Shown: positions 24,152 to 48,471 of the stretch, in pieces
How positions within the stretch are numbered: position 1 is the first letter of the stretch
Layout: every line of letters starts with the position of its first letter
Source of the DNA: Chrysomallon squamiferum
Taxonomy: Eukaryota > Mollusca > Gastropoda > Neomphalida > Peltospiridae
Reading direction: 5' to 3'
Length of the DNA: 64,000 bases
Assembly (NCBI GenBank): GCA_012295275.1
Contig: CM022678.1
Location: forward strand, 1,346,686 to 1,410,685
The notes under the pieces: generated by a model
Seen by the model: the letters and a program-made list of their open reading frames with translations, nothing else
The model's database searches: none
What the model was told of the DNA's origin: nothing
Made by a program: the position numbers and the translations under genes

Positions 24152-25517
24152 TATAATGTTTAACGATAATTACAGCAGTATAAATGTTGTAAATGTTAAA
24201 ATATCAAATTAATGGCAGTTATAATCCTTTGTCTTTTTGGATAAAGAAAATAATTATAAAACAATCATGAATTGTTTAGAAGATTAAACATTATAATTTG
24301 TTAATTCCAGATGTTGATTGAGTATGGAGCTGATGTGAATGCAACTGTTGGCAAAGATGGAGTCTCGCCAATTCATCTCGCCACATTCCGCGGTTCAGTG
24401 GAAATTGTTGAGCTGTTGATAAACAACGGAGCCTCAGTTGATACCAGGAAGGGGGACGACTGCCGAACACCTTTACACATTGCAAGCATGAAAAACTGCA
24501 TAGAGGTATTACAGAGACAGACACACATTCCAAACAGAAAAAGCTTCAAGTCACTAAAAAAAATATACATAAACATAACACACACAGACACAGCTATACA
24601 TATAGTGATAGTAAACAAGAAACAGAGAGGTAGTGAGCTGAGAGAGAGACAGACAGACAGACAGACAGAAAGATATAAAAATTGAGACTGAGAGAGGAGA
24701 TGGACAGAGATTCAGCATTAACAATATATTTAGTTATTTTAGATTATAAAAGGTTGCTTGTGATTTCTTTTTCAAAAACTCTGTTATAACTGTTGAGGAG
24801 AGGTTAATTTTAATACAGAATATTTCCATTCGTGTTTTGTACAAAATTGATCACCTGTGTTTATTTCTACAGGTAGCCAAACTGTTGCTGAAACACAACT
24901 GCCAAATCGATGCTCTTAGCATGAATCAAAATGAAGCCAAAACTCCGTTAATCAAAGCTGTCGAATTCGGCAACACCGGGATGATTGACTTGTTGATAGA
25001 AGCAGGAGCAGACGTAGATGTTGGTGATAACCATGGAGTTACCCCCCTTATTAGTGCAATCTTCAAATCCAATGCTGCTGTCGTTGTTCGACTGGTGCGT
25101 GCAAACTGCGACGTAGACAAACCCAGCAGAAACGGGCTGACGCCGTTGGAAGCAGCTGTTATGCGCAGTGAAATCAACGTAGTGAAAATTCTGTTAATAG
25201 CTGGTTGCAGAATACGAAAGTGCGATCATCTGGAACTGGATAAACTAGAAAGTGAGAAACTGTCAGCAGAAGATAAGAAGGACATTTTGTCCTTTGTCGA
25301 CAATCCTGCCAGTTTGATGCGACAGTGCAGGAAAGCTATTCTAAAAGCGTTGGGGTGTTTTCCACGTGACAGAATTAAAAATCTTCCACTGCCAGTGAAT
25401 TTGAAGAAATACTTGACGTTTCCTGAGTTTGAGGAGAAGAGGTTAGGTGCTTCTGAAACACAGGAGACTTGTGAGGAGAAGGAGAATGTACCCGGTGTGA
25501 GTAACGAAGATTTCTAA
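22285..25517 (+). CDS. Ankyrin-repeat and SOCS-box protein (ASB-type E3 ligase adaptor), five coding exons
   Basis: Coding exons: 22285-22408, 22515-22697, 23128-23279, 24311-24505, 24873-25517. Phases chain without breaks and give 432 residues. Roughly nine ankyrin repeats run from the N-terminus to about residue 330, with repeated TPLH/LL..GADVN-like signatures. A SOCS box follows at about residues 364-401. Its BC box SLMRQCRKAI matches the elongin B/C consensus, and LPLP in the next helix matches the cullin-5 box. ASB proteins recruit substrates to elongin-BC/Cul5/Rbx2 ubiquitin ligases. I cannot say which ASB member it is, so no symbol is given. A 3' splice site at 22279 precedes the ATG, so an upstream exon, probably non-coding, exists. 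It is head-to-head with SDHA. Confidence 0.9.
23266..23555 (+). repeat. 59-bp repeat copying the ASB exon 3 end and donor
   Basis: Three tandem units and one further full unit at about 23497-23555, separated by a scrambled stretch. Each unit begins TCAACACTGCCCAGGTGCAG. The first unit's leading 14 bases are the end of exon 3 (exon end 23279) and its GTGCAG is the real donor. Each copy therefore carries exon end plus donor. Confidence 0.92.
23600..23965. repeat. (AAT/GAT)n compound microsatellite
   Basis: Long interrupted tract of AAT, GAT and ATT trinucleotides in ASB intron 3, including inverted (AAT)/(ATT) segments near 23930-23970. Open frames here (poly-Asn/Asp, poly-Ile/Met) are artefacts of the repeat. 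Confidence 0.9.
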
Positions 25518-28500
25518 CTGATAATCAAAATATACACTGCGAAAACATGTTCACATTTACATTTCTGTGTTTAATGTCAAAGATCAGAATAATTATGAAT
25601 ATATATCTACAATATATATATGTGTGTGTGTGTGTGTGTGCACACACACATGGCTATACTGTATTGATTTTATTTTGTGTTATTTACTTATATAACATAA
25701 TTTATGTAGTTATATTATTTTTCTTATTTTATTATATTATTATTGTTATTATCATTATTTTTTTATTTATTTTATTTTTTTTTTATTATTAATAATGTAA
25801 ATTTTCATTATTACAAACTTATACAAAAATACATATTTAAGAATCAGGATACCACGGAATTCTGTGGTCAGTTTTAAACACATATTTATAAATATTTTAT
25901 ACATTTTAATTATGTACATTTAATAACCTTAATGTGATAATGTGTGCAATATATTTAATATGCAATACTGTGTAATTGTGTGCCATAGTTGCTATACACT
26001 AAACAGTGTCCATAAATGCCTTAAGATGTATGTGTTTTATCAGATATGAAATAATCTCTAAAATACAATGGAAAAGGGTTAAAAGAATTATATTATGCTT
26101 ATCAAAATTTGCAAATTAAAGTTTGCAAATCAAAGTTTGCAAATCAAAGTTTGCAAAATATTTTTAAAAAAAAATTGTTTACTTATAAAACAATGTGTAA
26201 AACAGAACAGAAATGAATTATACTTAAATTAATCATTTGAACATTAATGATATTAATCAAAATTTTATGAACTAGTATGTTTATCACCAAAAGCATTTAT
26301 GGGCACCATATATTTACATTGAAGTGTCTGTTACAAACACATGGATGTTGTTTAAATGAGATCGATATGTTTATTATGGAGGTAAAGATTTTATCATGCA
26401 AGTCAAGTCTTTCACATGTATTTAAATGCTTCCTGCAATATGTTAGGACACAGTCTTTCAGACCTAGTTTTGGCATTTGTTGTTTTTTTGTACACTACTT
26501 GTTTTCTTAGAGAAATAAAATATTTTTTGCTTCCTAATTGGTTATTTGTTTGGAAGATTATATAATGTTTTGAAATAAGAAAAAAAAAAATAAAAAAATA
26601 AAAACATTTAGTTACCAAACATCATATTTATGAATATGTGTATGTATTGAAGCCTGTGTATATTAGTGTTTATACTTGTGCCAGTATGTATGTATGTAAT
26701 GTATAAGTTTGGGTGTGTGAGGGTACACGTGTGTGTGTGTGTGTGTGTGTGTGTATGTACGTCACTGTTGTTCAGCTCATATGGAATATTTAGTACATTA
26801 ACACTGATACAAACTGCATACATTCTGTATTGTGTCCAGTATATTAGTTTTAAATTACAGATCAACAAACACAAGATAGGTTACTTTTTCTCTTTATTTG
26901 TATATGTGTATATATGACAGTATATCAATAAGAACTAAATCTGTTCTCCAAAATGTATATGATGTATAATATAATGTTACATGATCAACACACAAAACTT
27001 GTAACAAGTTTAGTAAAAATACATTCAGCACAAAACCTGATTAACACACATCAAACAGCAACTGACTTATAACATATATTCTGAACAATTAGAAAACCAG
27101 ACACATACTTTGCTAATAAACTGTATTAACATTGAATATATCAAATACTTAAATAACTTGGAGCATTTTGAATAATTTTAAGTTTTCACTATTATATAAA
27201 ATACTTTAAAATATTTTTCTGTTTTTAATAAATTTTATATACTTTTTTTTTTTTTTTTTCTGGGTGTTTAATGTAGTTACACAGTCACTGCTAAGATTTA
27301 AAATTTTATCAGTAACATTAAGTGACAACAATAATGTCATTTCATTTATTAGCAGCCATTGTGCCATACAGTCAATATTCATTACAAAAGAATTCCTAAT
27401 ATAAAATTCGTAACATTAATTTTATTTTAATCTAAGTTACCTTTTCACCTAATTATATATTGCACCAACAAGAATTATTAGTAAGAGTGGAATAAAAACG
27501 ATTAACAGTAATAACATAGGATACAAAAATTATTAATATATATTGTTTTAACTTGATTTGTCCTGATTATTCTATAATATATGGAGCACACATCTTTGCA
27601 ACTGAATATTTTTGAAACAATTTGCCTCAATGTACAATTCAAAAAAAAAAATGCTTATGAACTTATGTTACTTTTTTTATGTTTAATCCTAAAAACATTT
27701 TTTTACCTATAATTATTTTGTTTTCACATGCAAACAAATAACAATGATGAAACAAATTTAACCCCAGATAAAACATGATTTAGTAATTAAGTAAATAATG
27801 CTGGTGTCTTTATTTTTAGATAATCAATAACAAACAGTTAATTTCTTCTTAGATGATTATTAGATGAACAACAATCAAACTGTTCATTTTTAAACAAATA
27901 TTTCTCTGAAATAACGTATCAAACTATGTAAATACTGGTGTATTAAAACAACATAGAATAACATGTCATTAATAAAGTGTTAAAAATACCTGTAATAATG
28001 CACGAGGAAATATGTCTAATAAATGAATCAGAATGGTAAAATGGAATTGCTCTACAATAACAAATTAAAAGGCATTTCCAGCATGTCTCAAACAAACTGT
28101 TAAATGTATTCCACATTAGCACTGGCTCAGTCTCTCAGTTATAAAACAAATGGTTTAAATTTTCTCATATTATGATGTATTTGTCAACTGCCTGTCCCAT
28201 GCAATTTATTTATCATACATTTATCATGAAACTACCATTTCAAAATGCACCAATCAAATGTTTGGGATTTGGGATTTTTGCTTCTGAACTGAACTAAAAT
28301 TTACAAATAAACTCTCACCTAATCCAATGTTAAAGATGAAATTTAAATCCCCTTTCCTTTAGTTCATACTACATCTGTCAAATCAGTTACCTCAGCAAAA
28401 AATGTTAGAGACAAGCACTTTCTAAATAAAATAATTTTTCATTTTCATGCTCACAATTTAAATTAAATGTCAGTGTTTTTTCTTTAGTTCTAACAAAACT

Positions 28501-28756
28501 ATTCAGCCAGTCTCAGAAATTCCTAACTGTATTTACTTCTGAAAATTCCTGGCTGACACAATGTCTGACTAAATATTTATCTCGAACTCAGATTATTAGA
28601 AACGTCAATGTCTGGAGACTCAGTCTTTTATGACGTTTGTCCTTAGACTGTCGGGATTTTATTTTTCTTTGGTGCCTGGAGGCTCAATCTTTTAGTTTTA
28701 TTTCCTCCTTTGAGACTCAGTCTTTTATTTACATTTGAGTACAATGAATAATAATG
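25518..28756. other. ASB/MCCC2 tail-to-tail intergenic region
   Basis: No gene is seen. It holds 3' UTR sequence of both genes. A candidate ASB poly(A) signal AATAAA is at 26514-26519. There are (TG)n tracts at 25620-25640 and 26730-26752, and a 14-base repeat carrying the palindrome TTTGCAAA four times (26108-26157). On the MCCC2 side a GAGACTCAGTCTTTTA-like motif recurs three times between 28614 and 28730. Confidence 0.6.
28724..28729 (-). terminator. Candidate MCCC2 poly(A) signal
   Basis: AATAAA on the minus strand lies about 28 bases after the MCCC2 stop codon. Such a short 3' UTR would be unusual, so more distal signals may be used instead. Confidence 0.35.
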
Positions 28757-39085
<10,329 letters not shown>

Positions 39086-39127
39086 CGTCCTATGATCTTA
39101 TTTTATCAGCGAACAAACCTGTCTTAC

Positions 39128-39214
39128 AATTTGTCTTGGAGTTATCCCTCCTAAGTTATTTCTCAGACGTTTCCTCCATTCTGTTAAGGCATCAAACCTT
39201 TCATTTTCACAAAA
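39128..39214 (-). other. Orphan exon-like open segment upstream of MCCC2
   Basis: Between an acceptor (TTTGTTAG|) and a donor (ATT|GTAAGA) lie 87 bases, exactly 29 codons. The peptide reads like real protein: CENERFDALTEWRKRLR then NNLGGITPRQI. There is no in-frame ATG, and a stop precedes it in the intron. It is only 42 bases upstream of the MCCC2 ATG, too close for a normal intron, and does not resemble MCCC2. It may be an exon of an unseen minus-strand gene, a relic, or chance. I do not recognise it. Confidence 0.3.
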
Positions 39215-39359
39215 CTAACAAATAATTTGAATTAATTAATTTCACTGTAGTAAATAGTCAGGTGAAATCTCTGTTGGCTAGATTGAACAGAACATGTGAA
39301 ATATTATTCAAAGCATATGATAAATTATTCTGACTTTTTTTTTTTTTAACTAATATGGC

Positions 39360-39393
<34 letters not shown>

Positions 39394-39614
39394 ATTATTA
39401 TTATTATTATTATTATTATTTTTTTAAGTCAAATTTAGTTTTGTTTAAAAGATGACACTAATTTCCTTGACTAATAAAACGTCATTTTATTACCAAAAAT
39501 TAAGCCGGTTTAACATTTAATTAAACAGGAAGAGAATTTGTTAAGCCGTGCATTAGCTCATCCGTTATGACGTTATAAGAAAAACTTGAAAAACGTCAGT
39601 TAGTGGAGATAAAA

Positions 39615-39633
39615 ATGAGTAAACCAAAACCCA
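39615..39633 (+). other. Possible alternative first exon of MORN2
   Basis: ATG with A at -3 encodes MSKPKP and ends at a strong donor A|GTAAGT. It finishes in phase 1, the same as MORN2 exon 1. Spliced to the exon at 41112 it would read MSKPKPK followed by the Lys-rich stretch. It is tentative: a 19-base phase match can occur by chance. Confidence 0.25.
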
Positions 39634-40333
39634 GTAAGTACTGTTCTGTCAAAATGCTTTCTTTAATAATTATCAGAATTCATTTTATTAGTCTAGTAGT
39701 AGTAGCAGTTGTTGTTGTTGTTGTAGTAATATCATTATCAGCTTCTTTGTCGTCGTCGTCAACATTATCACCATTACTGCCACCATCGTCAGCATGAGGT
39801 GTATCGTTATTTTTTTCGACTTCTTTACATGTTGTTTCTTTGGGGTTTTTTAGTCGTATATAAAAAAGACTGTTTATGCAGATTATTTACATTTTTAAGT
39901 AACTATTAAATAAAATAAATATGTAAATATTATTTTATATTTTATTTGTATTTAAGTTTACGACATCGATTCAGTTATTTATAAATACATTTTTATTCTA
40001 ATATTATTATTATTTCATGCAATTGCATGAAAATAGAAATATGTATGACAACAAAAACATAAATGGAATGTTACTGAATTATCAAGCATAGTGTTGTATT
40101 TTTCAAATAAATAAATAAACAAACAAATAAATAAATAAAGCTAATAAAAGATGCGCATCACATTGGAGGAATGTAAAGGAAAAAAGCCATATCGATAAAT
40201 GATTTTGATTAATATTCTTATTATCAGAATTATTTATTCTTAAAACTATTTATATTGTCCTTTATATCAAAGAAAATGAATATAATTTAGTTTTATAAGC
40301 GTTTAAAAATTTATAAATTTATAAGTGAACTCT

Positions 40334-40347
40334 GTCACCGTAGTTAC
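40334..40347 (+). promoter_or_regulatory. X-box-like (RFX) site upstream of MORN2
   Basis: GTCACC-GT-AGTTAC matches the RFX X-box pattern GTNRCC(N0-3)RGYAAC with one mismatch in the right half. It lies about 90 bases before the MORN2 ATG. MORN2 is a ciliary/sperm gene in vertebrates, so an RFX site would be expected. It is suggestive only. Confidence 0.35.
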
Positions 40348-40353
40348 TATTTA

Positions 40354-40383
40354 CAAATGGCGGCGCCCTATGTATCTACATAA
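40354..40383 (+). promoter_or_regulatory. YY1-type element and short uORF in MORN2 leader
   Basis: ACAAATGGCGGC fits the YY1 element found at many animal 5' ends. The same ATG (40357) opens an eight-codon frame (MAAPYVST, stop at 40381-40383), ending 52 bases before the MORN2 start. If transcribed it would be an upstream ORF. Confidence 0.45.
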
Positions 40384-40435
40384 CGAACCTCTTGGACATT
40401 TCTTTATCTTCATATTACATTAAGTTCAAAACAAA

Positions 40436-42566
<2,131 letters not shown>

Positions 42567-43967
42567 AAAGACAATTATTATTATTATTTTTTTTTTTTTT
42601 TTTTTTCAAACTACAAAATATTGAATACATAAGAAAACAAAAATAAAATTACTGTGATTATTTATAGCTTCCAGTAAGATGAAAGAATACTAATAAAGTA
42701 GAAATAAATAAATAATTAAAAATTAAATTCAATTACTTTAAAAAAAAATAAAAATAAAAAAAAAAAAAAATGAAACAGCTAAGCAGTAAGTTTAGAAGAT
42801 CTGGAAAATATTTTTCATTTATGTTAGTCATAGACCTCTATGAGTGTGATCTCCATTAGCCCACAAATTTATATAAACTTTCTTTTATAATGTTTTCAAA
42901 TTTATATATATTTTATAAAGGGCAACATATTCCAAATATATATACGGATGTTGTGTATACAATTGTTAATAAGTGTAGTTAGTGGAATTATTGTTAATTT
43001 TTCATATCACATGTGTAATTATCTTTGTAAATTAATAACTTTTCAACTTAAAGTTTTAAGTGTAAATAAATAAATGCAAAAATAAACTAGTTTTTGTTTT
43101 TACTTTCTGAGAATTTGTCAAGACATATATGAAAATACAACAAAAGCAAAAATTGAGCAAATATTATTTTTAAAACCAAATACTTTAACAGGAAGGTACT
43201 TGTTTATGTTACATGTGAACATACATAAATACACACTGTATGCACATGCACACGCACATACAAAATTAATAAAAAGTAAATCAAGAGAACTGGAAATAAA
43301 TAAAAACAAAATCAGATGTTCTTTATTTATGTAAAAATATTTGTAATTATATTCATGACCATTGGTCAGTCAGTATTGACCTTCTTTCAAGAAATGATGC
43401 AGGAAAAAGTTGTTATGTGTTCATTACCGCTGAATCCCTCGTCAGCACTTCCCTGTCACTACATTATCCAAATCACCATCACCAAATAACTTGAAAGAAC
43501 AATGCACCATTCATATTTTAATGAAACAAAAATTGTACAACAGTCCTGCATTCTATTCCATTACTGGCTTTTATTCATTTCCATTAAAATAATTTTGTAG
43601 TTTGTTGTTTTCAAATACATCAAAGATTACTGTCCTTGTCAAAACACAGTTTCTTGTCTCCAGTGATGTGGCATCTAATCACAGAAAAGAACTTAAAGTT
43701 GGTGTGATTTATAGTTAAATCGAATAAAGTTTTTATTTTATTTTTCATCTGTGTTTACGTATTCAAAATATCTTCCTTTTCATAATATTTCTCAGTACTA
43801 GGCCTTGTACTTGAGTCTTTGGGGCACACAATCAAGGAGTTGGCCCCAGGCATCACCAGACCTCTGCACACCACTGCTTGTCTCTGATCTGTCACTGGGT
43901 TCTGATCAAGGACTTGTCCTGTAAGATCTGAGTTGTAGAAGTGAGTACACTCTGCTAGGAGATTGTT
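42567..43967. other. MORN2/VCPKMT tail-to-tail intergenic region
   Basis: No coding content. Several AATAAA signals for MORN2 lie near 42640, 42690 and 43060. A more balanced-composition stretch at 43790-43965 adjoins the VCPKMT stop and is probably its 3' UTR on the minus strand. Confidence 0.55.
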
Positions 43968-44097
43968 TCAAGTGACATCAGGTTTTGTTTTTTTCATGAA
44001 TTTAAAAATGTGGATGTCCTCACTTCTGTACTCTGGGTCCTGATGTTCCAGCGGAATTTTTTCTGTCTTGAAATACTGATTCACAAGCTGCATAAAA

Positions 44098-44140
<43 letters not shown>

Positions 44141-45816
44141 ACTAACAAATAAAGAAATAATCTAAAAACAAAAGAAAGAACAAAACTCTAAATAAATAAA
44201 TAAATAAGTTAAAAAATTAATTAATTAATAAACAAACAAACAAAAAAACTAATATAAATTAAAATAAAAATTAAAAAATAAATAAATTCATTAATTTCTT
44301 ATTTTAATTTTTTCTTTTCAGTTTTATTTTATTTTTTTTATATTGCCATTACAGTAACAATAATCATAAAATATTTATCTTACGTCAAAAAAATTAGCTT
44401 CCAGAACTTTCTTTATCTCAGTGTCTCTCTGCTCATAGCAACACAACACAACAGTGTCTGAATCACACAGCTGATTTAAAGTAGAAACCAGCGGCATCAG
44501 TGACTGAAATACAAATTACACTGGTTTTATACACGTTAGTGTGACACTTAAAACAAACAGTTCCATCTATTATACAGCTGTTTTATTCTTACAAGCATGG
44601 AAACAAACTTATTTTAATATCATATTACTTCAAATAAACTGAAAAAAGAGAAAAATCTATGAATTACTTAATAACAAAAAATTCAAAACCTGTCCATTTA
44701 AGAACAGATAATCTTGATTTATCCTGTTTCTTAAATAATGTCATTCTCATTAGATATTATTATCATTTGTTCTCATATATGGTCCTGCTTATTTGACTGT
44801 TGGGTCATTTGAATACAACAGTCATTTCACAATGGTCATATTGGCTATGTATTCTTATACATCATTATAATACTGTTTACTTTATACCTGTTACAACCTT
44901 ATGGATTATCTACAACTTTATTTTTCAATCTGCAGAATATATTAATTTTAACCAGGATTTAAACATTTTTGGTTTGGATATTTTACCTCTTCATAATAAA
45001 TACAGTCTGCCAGTAAAATGTAATCAGGGTGTGTACTGAAGTTTTCTGTAGAATGCAAGTTGATTTTTCCCCAAGTCAGTGGTTCTGCTTTCACTGCTCC
45101 TGTTACAATGTCCATGTTGTCGTTTATGTTTTTCTGAATCAATGGAATTAATTCCGGTAAATCTGTTATGGTAACATTTGCTCTGAAATAAACAAAAGAA
45201 AATGAGAAAATAATAATTATAAAATCAAATAAATAAATAAATATTAGCAATAATAGTTCTATTTTTAAAATCACTAACATAAATGATAATTATTATTATT
45301 AGTAGTAATAGTAGTAGTAGTATCACGTATTTGTGCGGCATGTTTTTCTGTAGATCATAACTTAATATATATAATATATACATAATACAAACTAAGTTGT
45401 ATATAATGTTGCTCTTTTGATAAAATGGGATTTATATAAAACTTTTTAAAAGCTATCTGATTAATCATTACTGTCAGTGTCATTGATAATAATAGTTTGT
45501 AAGTTATCAGTTTCGAAAATTAAAAACAGAGACGACAGGTGTGGCTGAACGACAGTTAAAGATTCAAAGTAACAAACCCTAAACTAGCTGCACAAAGGCC
45601 AACAACTCCTGTTCCGGCACCTAACTCCAAAACATTTTTTCCTTCCCAAAGATTTCCACTATCAAAGTCATCAGTTTTTAGATACAACGTAAGCACTATT
45701 GCGGCATCCCAAACTACACAACCAACGTCACCTATTTCAGACTGGTTTATTTTTAATATTTTACTATCACCTAATTCAATTTCCCGAACAAAAAGATTTT
45801 CCAAGGGAGCCGCCAT
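43968..45816 (-). CDS. VCPKMT: Protein-lysine methyltransferase, VCPKMT/METTL21D type, four exons
   Basis: Exons: 45578-45816, 44987-45182, 44384-44503, 43968-44087. They are phase-consistent and give 224 residues, the usual family length. It is a seven-beta-strand SAM-dependent methyltransferase. VGCVVWDAAIVL is at about residues 31-42, SAM-binding motif I NVLELGAGTG at 61-70, the acidic TDLPEL loop at about 86-91, and the METTL21-family DCIYYEE at 139-145. CCYEQR and PEYRSEDIHI near the C-terminus are shared with vertebrate VCPKMT, which trimethylates a lysine of the AAA ATPase VCP/p97. The substrate is inferred from homology. The start codon lies within a YY1-like element. It is head-to-head with RDM1, 310 bases apart. 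Confidence 0.9.
44093..44300. repeat. (AAAT)n tract beside VCPKMT exon 4 acceptor
   Basis: AAATAAAT units begin six bases inside the intron before the last VCPKMT exon (exon start 44087). On the transcript strand they read as TTTA repeats ending ATGCAG|. Confidence 0.88.
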
Positions 45817-45825
45817 TTTTGAAAA
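45803..45825 (-). promoter_or_regulatory. YY1-like element over the VCPKMT start codon
   Basis: On the minus strand CAAAAATGGCGGCTCC overlaps the initiator ATG and codons 2-4. It fits the YY1 consensus AANATGGCGGC, often found just downstream of transcription starts. A short 5' leader is therefore likely. Confidence 0.45.
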
Positions 45826-46126
45826 TACATTGTATTCTCTGTATAACTATTTCGTATTAAATTATTAAAAGTAAAATTTAAAAAGTAATTGCCTTTATTT
45901 ATTAGTTCAATATACAGTTTCTAATGTGTAAATGGTACTCTCTGTTTTTGCTACTGTGAAAATTATTAAAATAGAAACTGATATGCAAATCATATTATAA
46001 AAATATATACTTGTTTGTAGAAAATATAATTATTTTGATAGTGCGGGAAATGTAAACCATTAAATATTTAAGGACAAAACATTTGTAGTTTCGGTTTATC
46101 AGCATCAATAAAACTGTTTCCAGACG
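45817..46126. promoter_or_regulatory. Compact head-to-head promoter, VCPKMT / RDM1
   Basis: Only 310 AT-rich bases separate the two start codons. Both transcription starts must fall here, so it is probably a bidirectional promoter. Apart from the YY1-like element at the VCPKMT end I see no clear core motif. Confidence 0.55.
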
Positions 46127-46308
46127 ATGGAAAACAATGTTGAGATTATAGAATTTCAGATTCCAACTTGTAATAGGAAGAATCTCTTTATTACTAATAT
46201 CCCCGCCACGCTGAGTGAAGATGTAATTTATGTAAGTATTTATAACTTTATCTTGAAATAATGCTATAACCTTAATTATTCTCTCGTCACTAAATGACCA
46301 AAAAAAGG

Positions 46309-46373
<65 letters not shown>

Positions 46374-47597
46374 AAGACATTTTGTTATAACCGTTTCGTT
46401 ACAGAAACACTTGTTACCGGACATTTTGATACCATCCTTTCGTGACCAACTTTTTGTTACGAGTCAGTTTCATTATGTATACCAGTTGGCGTGCATGTCA
46501 CCCGCCTCCCTCAGCTTCAAACTGTTTTTTGGGGGGGTGGATGTCAGCAAATTCAAGTCGATATGACATATTGTTCTTCCTTTTTCAAATCTTCATGAAC
46601 AGAGATGTATGTTTAGATGAGTCTCATTAGTATAACAGTTTAGTGCTTGTAGCATATTTATCGATAAAACGACAACTTGCAAAGATAACTTGCAATTTAA
46701 TAGAGCAAGCATAAATCATAACATTTACCATGATTTAAACATGTAACTAATTATGTTTAGTTACAGATTCATGTATGAAAAGTATGAAAACATATAATCT
46801 TACAGTTAACCTTTAGTCAAATCTAGAGTCAGTTTAGAAATAGATGATGTCCTGATATCTATTTCGATTTCTTCTTTTTCTTCTTCTAGTTGTTGTTGAT
46901 CCTTATTTATTTCATTTCAGAACGAGCTTGAAAACAATTTCTCTAAATATGGACTGCTGTACGAAATTCAAGTATTTAACAACAACGGAAATACGTCATA
47001 CGGCCATCAGACCAGCAGTCTGTATGCTTTTGTTAAATTTTATTCCAGCATGGCGGCAAGAAAAGCCAAGAACGAATTAACCAATAAGCTAAAAATAGAT
47101 GGTCAAAACTGCAAGGTAATTCACACTCCACCCCGTTTTACGTTTCTTAAGCAAAGGGATATAATCGTAATATTTTATTAACTGGGAGGGAGACCAAAAA
47201 ACCCCAAAACAAAACAAAAAAGCAAAAACAGATAGAACCTACCGCAATTCGTTAGTTCCTGAGTACTGGTGACGTCATGTCTTCCTCAGTAATGATGATA
47301 TGGAAAACAAATTTTAGATAAAATTGTATCTGTAAATCGCACAGTATGTGCGGCGCAATTCGTTAGCGCAAAGTACGTCATACTGAAGTAAGTAAAATGA
47401 TTTTGTTGTTTATATTTATTATTTATTTATCATTATTATTATTATTATTAACAATAATTATTATTACCTATTCATTATTAATATTATTATTCACTGTTAT
47501 TATTTACTTTACATTATACATTTTGAAAGTAAATTCCACACTTGGTCTGTTTGATGATAGCTGGAATCACACTTTTTTCTTTTCATATAATATTTCT

Positions 47598-47670
<73 letters not shown>

Positions 47671-48133
47671 TTGTTTTGTTAGTGTTGACCATTCAGTTAT
47701 TCGTAAACTTTAACTGTTAAGAAGTTAAAGAAAATGTATGAGCTGACTGACTGACTGACTGACTGACTGACTGACTGACTGACTGACCGATTGATTGACT
47801 GACCGACTGATTGATTGACTGACCGATTGATTGATTGACTGACTGATTGATCTATACTGTTAACTTCAGATCAGCTTTGCCAAGAGGAGAAATGAGAAAT
47901 CAGTCTCACAACCACTGCAGTTCACAAAGTGCGTGGAGCTCGCCAACTTCTACCTCGGTTTTACTGGCTGGTCGACTAGACTTACCAAGGTAACTTAATA
48001 ACTACTACTGCTGTAACAACAACAGCTACTACTACTACAATATTACAATAACAAGAATAATTACAACAATAACAAGAATAATGACAACAATACCAACAAT
48101 TATTATTATTATTATTATTATTGTTATTATTAT

Positions 48134-48198
<65 letters not shown>

Positions 48199-48437
48199 AT
48201 TATTATTATTATTATTATTTTAAAACTGTTAATAATATACTGCATTCGTTTTATCTATTTGTATTTTCTACAGTATATTTCAACGTTCTGTTTCTTCATT
48301 CTTTGTTGGTTGTTTTGTTTTTGTATTTGTTTCTTGGGTTTTAATCTCCTATTTTTTTTGTCGTTTCCTATGTAATGTCTGTTTTATATGTAGTATACTG
48401 TTTTATGTTATTTATTGTTTACATACTCATACACGCG

Positions 48438-48471
<34 letters not shown>

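Larger units (their letters stand above)
39086..40435. promoter_or_regulatory. Head-to-head space, MCCC2 / MORN2
   Basis: 1.35 kb between the MCCC2 and MORN2 start codons. It holds an orphan exon-like block on the minus strand (39128-39214), an (A)30-(ATT)n tract at 39360-39420, a TGACGT CRE-type core near 39567, a possible alternative first exon (39615-39633), and near the MORN2 start an X-box-like and a YY1-like element. The rest is AT-rich without visible coding content. Confidence 0.5.

Noticed and set aside
43790-43965. Extra coding exon beside VCPKMT
   Set aside because: More balanced composition but no open frame with splice sites. The VCPKMT C-terminus is already complete, so this is probably 3' UTR.
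47982-48375. Poly-Asn/Thr, poly-Cys and poly-Val frames
   Set aside because: Produced by the (GTT)/(ATT) microsatellite in RDM1 intron 3.
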